Source of the DNA: Betaproteobacteria bacterium | GTDB lineage: Bacteria; Pseudomonadota; Gammaproteobacteria; Burkholderiales; Thiobacillaceae | Direction: 5' to 3' | Assembly (NCBI GenBank): GCA_016234655.1 | Contig: JACRAU010000024.1 | Span: 1 to 64,000 of the forward strand | Length of the DNA: 64,000 nt | In this document: one piece after another, positions 59,222-64,000 of the stretch | How the letters are laid out: every line of letters begins with the position of its first letter | Numbering within the stretch: the first letter of the stretch is position 1 | Notes under the pieces: model-generated | Seen by the model: the letters and a program-made list of their open reading frames with translations, nothing else | What the model was told of the DNA's origin: nothing | The model's database searches: none | Translations under genes and position numbers: made by a program

Positions 59222-59968
59222 ATGGACACACGAAAGCACCCATACCAGCCCGAGGGCCAAAATAATGAGTTCGGGCTGAGCGAGACTCGCGAGATCGTGC
59301 GTGTTTTGACCGATTTGATGCGGCAAAGAACGCCGCTCGCCGGCATCGGCAATCGAGACGGGCAGGAATTGCTCGCCATGATCGTCGGCGTCGAAGAGGC
59401 CGGCCGGTATATGCTCTTGGCCTGCCTGTCGTCGGGCTGCGAGGCGAGCGCGGATATCGTGGCGAAGGAAGGCGTTCGGTTCTCGGCCCAGCACAACGAA
59501 TTGTATGTCCGGTTCGTCGCGGGCATGGCCAGGCGCGTACGGCATGAGGGGCGCGAGCTGTTTCAGCTCCCTTTGCCCACCGAGTTGCTGTGCCTGCAAC
59601 GCCGGGGCGTGCACCGGGTCGCCGTGTCGCGCGCGAACCCGCCTCGCTGCCGCTTGCCGGTCTCCGATTCCGAGACGCTGGATAGCAGCGCCATGGATAT
59701 CAGTATTGGCGGCATCAGCTTGAGCTATCTGTCCGATGAGCCCATTTTCAGCACGGGGCAAATATTGTACGGTTGCAGACTGACGGTTCCCGGCGTGGGC
59801 GAATTCGTCATCGGTCTGCGGGTGTGCAACCAAGTGCGGCTGGTGCTGCCCGGCGGCAATCACTCATGGCGCATCGGCTGCGAGTTCATCAATGCAAGCT
59901 CGGCCGTCGAGCGCGAGTTGCAGCGGTATATGATTAAAATCGAGCGCGAAGGACAGGCCCCGGGTTAA
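59222..59968 (+). CDS. YcgR-like PilZ-domain protein 1
   Basis: A 248-residue protein with an N-terminal YcgR-type domain and a C-terminal PilZ domain. The cyclic-di-GMP-binding pattern is intact: RRGVHR (RxxxR) near residue 128, then MDISIGGIS (DxSxxG) about 25 residues later. It is predicted to bind cyclic-di-GMP and act on motility or secretion machinery. The ATG at 59222 lacks a clear ribosome site; a TTG at 59204 is an alternative. It is followed by a second, related gene. Confidence 0.88.
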   Translation: MDTRKHPYQPEGQNNEFGLSETREIVRVLTDLMRQRTPLAGIGNRDGQELLAMIVGVEEAGRYMLLACLSSGCEASADIVAKEGVRFSAQHNELYVRFVAGMARRVRHEGRELFQLPLPTELLCLQRRGVHRVAVSRANPPRCRLPVSDSETLDSSAMDISIGGISLSYLSDEPIFSTGQILYGCRLTVPGVGEFVIGLRVCNQVRLVLPGGNHSWRIGCEFINASSAVERELQRYMIKIEREGQAPG

Positions 59969-60001
59969 GGGGCTCGTCCGGCTCGCCAAGCGGTGGGAAA
60001 A

Positions 60002-60745
60002 ATGGCGTTTTGGTCCAAAAAAGACAATTCGAACGGCGAGGATGTTGCCCGTTTCACGGTCAGCAATCCGAGCGAGATCGACCGTATCTTCCGCAAGATG
60101 CTGGCGGATCAAACCGTCGTCACCCTCTACGCCGACAACGGCAAGGACTTCGTGTTGACCGCCCTGATCGGCCTCAATATGAATACTGGCTATATCTACT
60201 TCGATCTAGGTCGCGACGAGGGCATGAACGAGCTATTGTTCTCCGGCGCGAAGACCACGGCGATCGCCAAGATGAACCAAGTGCGCATCCAGTTCGCGAC
60301 CGGGCGGCTCGAGCGCGCCAAATACAACGGCGAAATCGTATTCAAGGCCCCACTGCCCCGTTCGGTCCTGCGTTTCCAGCGGCGCGAGTTTTATCGTATG
60401 TCGACGCCGATGTCCGAGCCGGCCAAATGCGTGTTCTATCTGCCGAAAGGCACGCTCAGGACAAACGTCGCCGATGTCAGCGTCGGCGGCATCGGTGTGC
60501 ATTTTCCGACCGACGGTTTGCAACTGGAGACCGGTGAAACCTACGATGGCTGCCGCTTGAAGCTGGCAGACATGCCGGAGATCAGCATCAGCCTGAAGGT
60601 ATGCAGCATTTTCAAGGCCACCTCGCGAACCGGGGCCACGGTTCTGCATGCCGGCTGCCAGTTCGTGAAACTGCCGGCGGTGGCCGAGGCCACGATCCAG
60701 CGTTTTATCTTCAGGGCCGAGCGCGAACGCAAGACCCACACTTGA
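60002..60745 (+). CDS. YcgR-like PilZ-domain protein 2
   Basis: A 247-residue paralogue-like protein with the same two-domain plan. RREFYR (RxxxR) lies near residue 130 and DVSVGGIG (DxSxxG) near residue 160, so binding of cyclic-di-GMP is predicted. The ATG at 60002 has ggtggg five bases upstream and is preferred to a GTG at 59993. Only 33 bases separate it from PilZ protein 1, so both are likely co-expressed. It is convergent with hemB, with one base between the stops. Confidence 0.9.
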   Translation: MAFWSKKDNSNGEDVARFTVSNPSEIDRIFRKMLADQTVVTLYADNGKDFVLTALIGLNMNTGYIYFDLGRDEGMNELLFSGAKTTAIAKMNQVRIQFATGRLERAKYNGEIVFKAPLPRSVLRFQRREFYRMSTPMSEPAKCVFYLPKGTLRTNVADVSVGGIGVHFPTDGLQLETGETYDGCRLKLADMPEISISLKVCSIFKATSRTGATVLHAGCQFVKLPAVAEATIQRFIFRAERERKTHT

Positions 60746-60746
60746 T

Positions 60747-61754
<1,008 letters not shown>

Positions 61755-61819
61755 CTAGTCGGTCTCGGTGTGAAAAACGGGCAAGCAGTCGCGGAACTTT
61801 TCCGCCGTTCCGGGATTCT

Positions 61820-61932
61820 ATCGCACAGGTGCATGGGTATGCCTCCATACCTAGGCTCCCTGAGCGGATGCCTTGGCGCAAAGCTAAGGCATGTGATGCC
61901 CGGCCTTCTCCCCTTGGGCCGGGCATTTTTTT
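61820..61932 (+). ncRNA. Candidate small RNA ending in an intrinsic terminator
   Basis: On the plus strand three stems follow each other: ggtatg/catacc (about 61837-61852), atgcctt/aaggcat (about 61869-61892), and tgcccggcc/ggccgggca (61897-61905 with 61917-61925). The last is followed by seven T, a textbook terminator. No plus-strand gene ends here, since the previous plus gene stops at 60745. A ttctat word at 61816-61821 could be a -10. The transcript would be antisense to the engB 3' end and the hemB leader. I recognise no known RNA family. Confidence 0.4.
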
Positions 61933-62561
61933 GCCTGGTTGGCCCTGGTGGGCGGCATTTGCAGCCATTGCCGGATCATGTTTTCGGCCTCGTCCAGGCC
62001 CATGTGCTTGGGGCTGGAAAACAACTGCACCGAACCCTGATAGCCGCGCTCGGCCAAGGTCGCGCGGGCGGCCCGCAGGACCGGCAGGCTCTGGCTGCGC
62101 GATAGCTTGTCCGCCTTCGACAACAGGATATGCACCGGCTTGCCGCTGGCGTGAAACCAGTCCAGCAACATCAGGTCCAGTTCGGTGAACGGATGCCGGA
62201 TGTCCATGATCAGCACCAGGCCGGCCAATTGCGGGCGGCCGGCCAAATAACTGCCGACCAGGGCCTGCCAGCGCTTCTGCTCGACCATCGGCGTCTTGGC
62301 ATAGCCGTAACCGGGCAGGTCGACCAGATAGCGGTGCGCCATGGTCTTGAAAAAGTTCAGGTGCTGGGTGCGGCCCGGCGTCTTGCTGACGTAGGCTAGA
62401 CGCTTCTGGTTGGTCAGGGCGTTGATCGAACTGGATTTTCCGGCATTGGACCGGCCGGCAAAGGCCACCTCGGCCAGGCTGTCGGGCGGCAGTTGGGCGA
62501 TCTCGGCGACGGTGGTGTGAAAGGCGGCGTGCAGCACGGGGAAGGCCTGAAAAGCTGGCAT
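61884..62561 (-). CDS. engB: Ribosome biogenesis GTP-binding protein EngB (YihA/YsxC)
   Basis: Essential GTPase in large-subunit assembly, 225 residues. G-motifs are AGRSNAGKSS (G1), KTPGRTQH (G2 region), VDLPGYGYA (G3) and LLSKADK (G4). The C-terminal tail after QWLQMP is extra relative to typical EngB and is encoded across a plus-strand terminator hairpin. It is divergent from the cytochrome c4 gene. Confidence 0.96.
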   Translation of the reverse strand: MPAFQAFPVLHAAFHTTVAEIAQLPPDSLAEVAFAGRSNAGKSSSINALTNQKRLAYVSKTPGRTQHLNFFKTMAHRYLVDLPGYGYAKTPMVEQKRWQALVGSYLAGRPQLAGLVLIMDIRHPFTELDLMLLDWFHASGKPVHILLSKADKLSRSQSLPVLRAARATLAERGYQGSVQLFSSPKHMGLDEAENMIRQWLQMPPTRANQAKKCPAQGEKAGHHMP

Positions 62562-62629
62562 GTTAACAAAAAGGCCGCTAGAATGCGGCCGTTTTCCCTA
62601 GCTATTTCAAGCCTCAGGAGCTGCCAGAA

Positions 62630-63259
62630 ATGAAGAAGCAAGCCGTTTTGCTGACGGGGTTGTTGTTTGCCGCCACGGTTTGGGCCAACGAGCCCGCTGC
62701 CCCTGCCGCCGCCAAGGGCGATGCCGCCAAGGCGCAGAAGATTGTGAATGATGTCTGTGGCGCTTGCCATGGTACAGATGGCAACAGCACCTCGCCGACC
62801 TACCCCAACCTGTCCGGCCAGCATCCTGAGTACATCGCCAAGCAGCTCAACGAGTTCAAGAGCGGCGCCCGCCGCAACGCCACCATGGCGCCGAACGTCG
62901 CCAAGCTCTCCGCCGAGGACATGGTCAATCTGGGCGCCTATTTCTCGGCCCAGTTGCCCAAGGCCAAGCAGGCCAAGGACGCCGCCCTGGTCGCCGAAGG
63001 CCAGAAGCTCTACAAGGGTGGCAATGCCGGCAGCGGCGTGCCCGCTTGCAGTTCCTGCCACGGCCCGGCCGGTTCCGGCGTTCCCGTGCAGTTCCCGCGC
63101 ATGGCCGGCCAGCACGGCAAATACGTCGTGGCCCAGTTGAAGAACTTCCGTACCGGCGATCGCGCCAACGACGGCGGCAAGATGATGCAGACCATCGCCC
63201 GCAAGATGACCGACCAGGAAATGCGTGCCGTGGCCGAGTACATCTCCGGCCTGCGTTAA
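62630..63259 (+). CDS. Cytochrome c4 (diheme)
   Basis: Periplasmic electron carrier with two c-type hemes, 209 residues. A signal peptide (QAVLLTGLLFAATVWA) precedes two homologous halves with CGACH (near residue 43) and CSSCH (near residue 140). Met ligand candidates are ATMAPNV and MMQTIARKM. Such proteins pass electrons to terminal oxidases. A strong terminator follows. It is divergent from engB. Confidence 0.95.
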   Translation: MKKQAVLLTGLLFAATVWANEPAAPAAAKGDAAKAQKIVNDVCGACHGTDGNSTSPTYPNLSGQHPEYIAKQLNEFKSGARRNATMAPNVAKLSAEDMVNLGAYFSAQLPKAKQAKDAALVAEGQKLYKGGNAGSGVPACSSCHGPAGSGVPVQFPRMAGQHGKYVVAQLKNFRTGDRANDGGKMMQTIARKMTDQEMRAVAEYISGLR

Positions 63260-63280
63260 TCCGCTCGGCAGTTCAGCCCA

Positions 63281-63310
63281 AAAAAAGGCCGCCTTCGGGC
63301 GGCCTTTTTT
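63281..63310. terminator. Bidirectional intrinsic terminator
   Basis: A perfect stem aaaaaaggccgcc, the TTCG tetraloop and the complementary arm ending in six T, 21 bases after the cytochrome c4 stop. The symmetric A/T runs let it serve the convergent minus-strand gene as well. Confidence 0.95.
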
Positions 63311-63317
63311 TATCGCT

Positions 63318-64000
63318 TCAATTCTTCGCGGTCAGCAAGACTCGGGCGTGTTGCAGCAAGGGTGCGAGCAGCGGTTCGATCTTGCGCCGCATCAGCGAGC
63401 CGATGGCGGTGGAGCGGGCGAACACCGGGGCGGTGATCGCCTCGCTGGCCTGGCCGAGGGCGACGATGGCGGCCGCCTCGGCCGCCAGTTCCGGCAGCGC
63501 GGCGGCCAGCGCTTGCGTCGCTTGATCCATGTCAGTGCCAGCCGGCGCGGCAAAGCGGCGGCCGGCGGCATTCAGCGTGCGGCCGACCACTTCCTGTGTC
63601 TCCGGCCGTTCGAATATCTCGGCGAAGGTGGCGAGAAAGGTCTGGCCCTGGCTGGATAGGGCATCCAGCAACAGGCCGGCGCAGGCATTGCCGTCCGCCA
63701 TCCGTTGCATCAGCGGTCCCTGCCAACGGTCGAGATCGGCCCGTGCCGGGTGCGGCGAGGGTAGCGCTCGCGGTGCGATCTCCAGGAAGGCGACGTAATG
63801 GCTGTTGGCGCGCTTGCCCCATTTCCAGATGGTTTCGCGCCCGGCGGCATCGACTGCGCCCGAGGCGAGCAGCACGGCCACGGTGTCGATGATGGCCAGG
63901 TGCTCGTCCTGCAGGAAGGGCAGGTGCTCGATCAGGAAATCGGCCAACACCTTGCCCATGCGCCCATGCGCCACCGCCTCGCGCCGTAGCATCAGCCGCG
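63318..64000 (-). CDS. Unrecognised protein, N-terminus possibly beyond the right edge
   Basis: A frame of at least 224 residues that stays open to the window edge; an ATG at 63992 may or may not be the start. The product is helical and Ala/Leu-rich, with segments such as WKWGKRANSHYVAFLEIAP and LLDALSSQGQTFLATFAEIFERP, and no obvious motifs, signal peptide or membrane helix in the visible part. The high-GC codon pattern matches its neighbours. I cannot assign a function. Confidence 0.6.
   Translation of the reverse strand, partial: RLMLRREAVAHGRMGKVLADFLIEHLPFLQDEHLAIIDTVAVLLASGAVDAAGRETIWKWGKRANSHYVAFLEIAPRALPSPHPARADLDRWQGPLMQRMADGNACAGLLLDALSSQGQTFLATFAEIFERPETQEVVGRTLNAAGRRFAAPAGTDMDQATQALAAALPELAAEAAAIVALGQASEAITAPVFARSTAIGSLMRRKIEPLLAPLLQHARVLLTAKN

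Overview
The window is a GC-rich bacterial chromosome segment, most likely from a betaproteobacterium. Evidence for this is a complete dcw division and peptidoglycan cluster with lpxC behind ftsZ, pilMNOPQ divergent from a PBP1a gene, the rsmI-yraN-diaA-dolP neighbourhood, cytochrome c4, a trxA-rho pair and tkt-gap. A Nitrosomonadales or Thiobacillaceae-like host would fit, but that is inference from gene content only. Coding density is very high and many genes overlap by ATGA or GTGA. No stretch longer than 300 bases lacks a gene.

Layout. 1-4261 (minus): truncated gap, tkt, an inositol-phosphatase-family gene and a thioredoxin-fold gene. 4331-15153 (plus): rsmE, argA, two consecutive pairs of a periplasmic substrate-binding protein plus a membrane GGDEF-EAL protein, the ABC-F gene ybiT, and a small lipoprotein gene that ends in a REP-like repeat. 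15247-16938 (minus): rho and trxA. 17048-19071: fdxA, a mercury uptake locus (merT, merP and a GDCCVxC protein facing merR, no merA) and tRNA-Ala(CGC). 19119-29867: lgt, ilvD, hexose-6-phosphate mutarotase, a cyclic-nucleotide-binding/rhodanese protein, an ankyrin protein, ubiD, dolP, diaA, yraN, rsmI, pyrC and the RNase P RNA. 30000-48805: the complete dcw cluster from mraZ to ftsZ, then lpxC, with an MraZ operator upstream. 49036-50945: a foreign-looking integron-type cassette carrying an FRG-domain gene and a DUF262 gene and ending in a well-formed attC site. 51085-64000: pilQPONM, PBP1a, an unknown gene, two PilZ proteins, hemB, a possible small RNA, engB, cytochrome c4 and a truncated unknown gene.

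How the parts relate. The dcw genes make peptidoglycan precursors and assemble the divisome. PBP1a and lpxC add wall polymerisation and lipid A synthesis. Cyclic-di-GMP is a recurring theme: two predicted bifunctional GGDEF-EAL enzymes, each translationally coupled to a solute-binding protein, two PilZ receptor-like proteins, and a type IV pilus assembly operon that is a plausible output. The FRG/DUF262 cassette is the best candidate for an undescribed system. Its left boundary GTTAGAT is the exact reverse complement of the R'' box ATCTAAC of its attC, as expected for an inserted integron cassette, yet no integrase gene is present in the window. Other oddities are a partial synonymous duplication of the murC start inside the dcw cluster, heptamer repeats within murD and murG, and a 17-codon ORF coupling ftsQ to ftsA.
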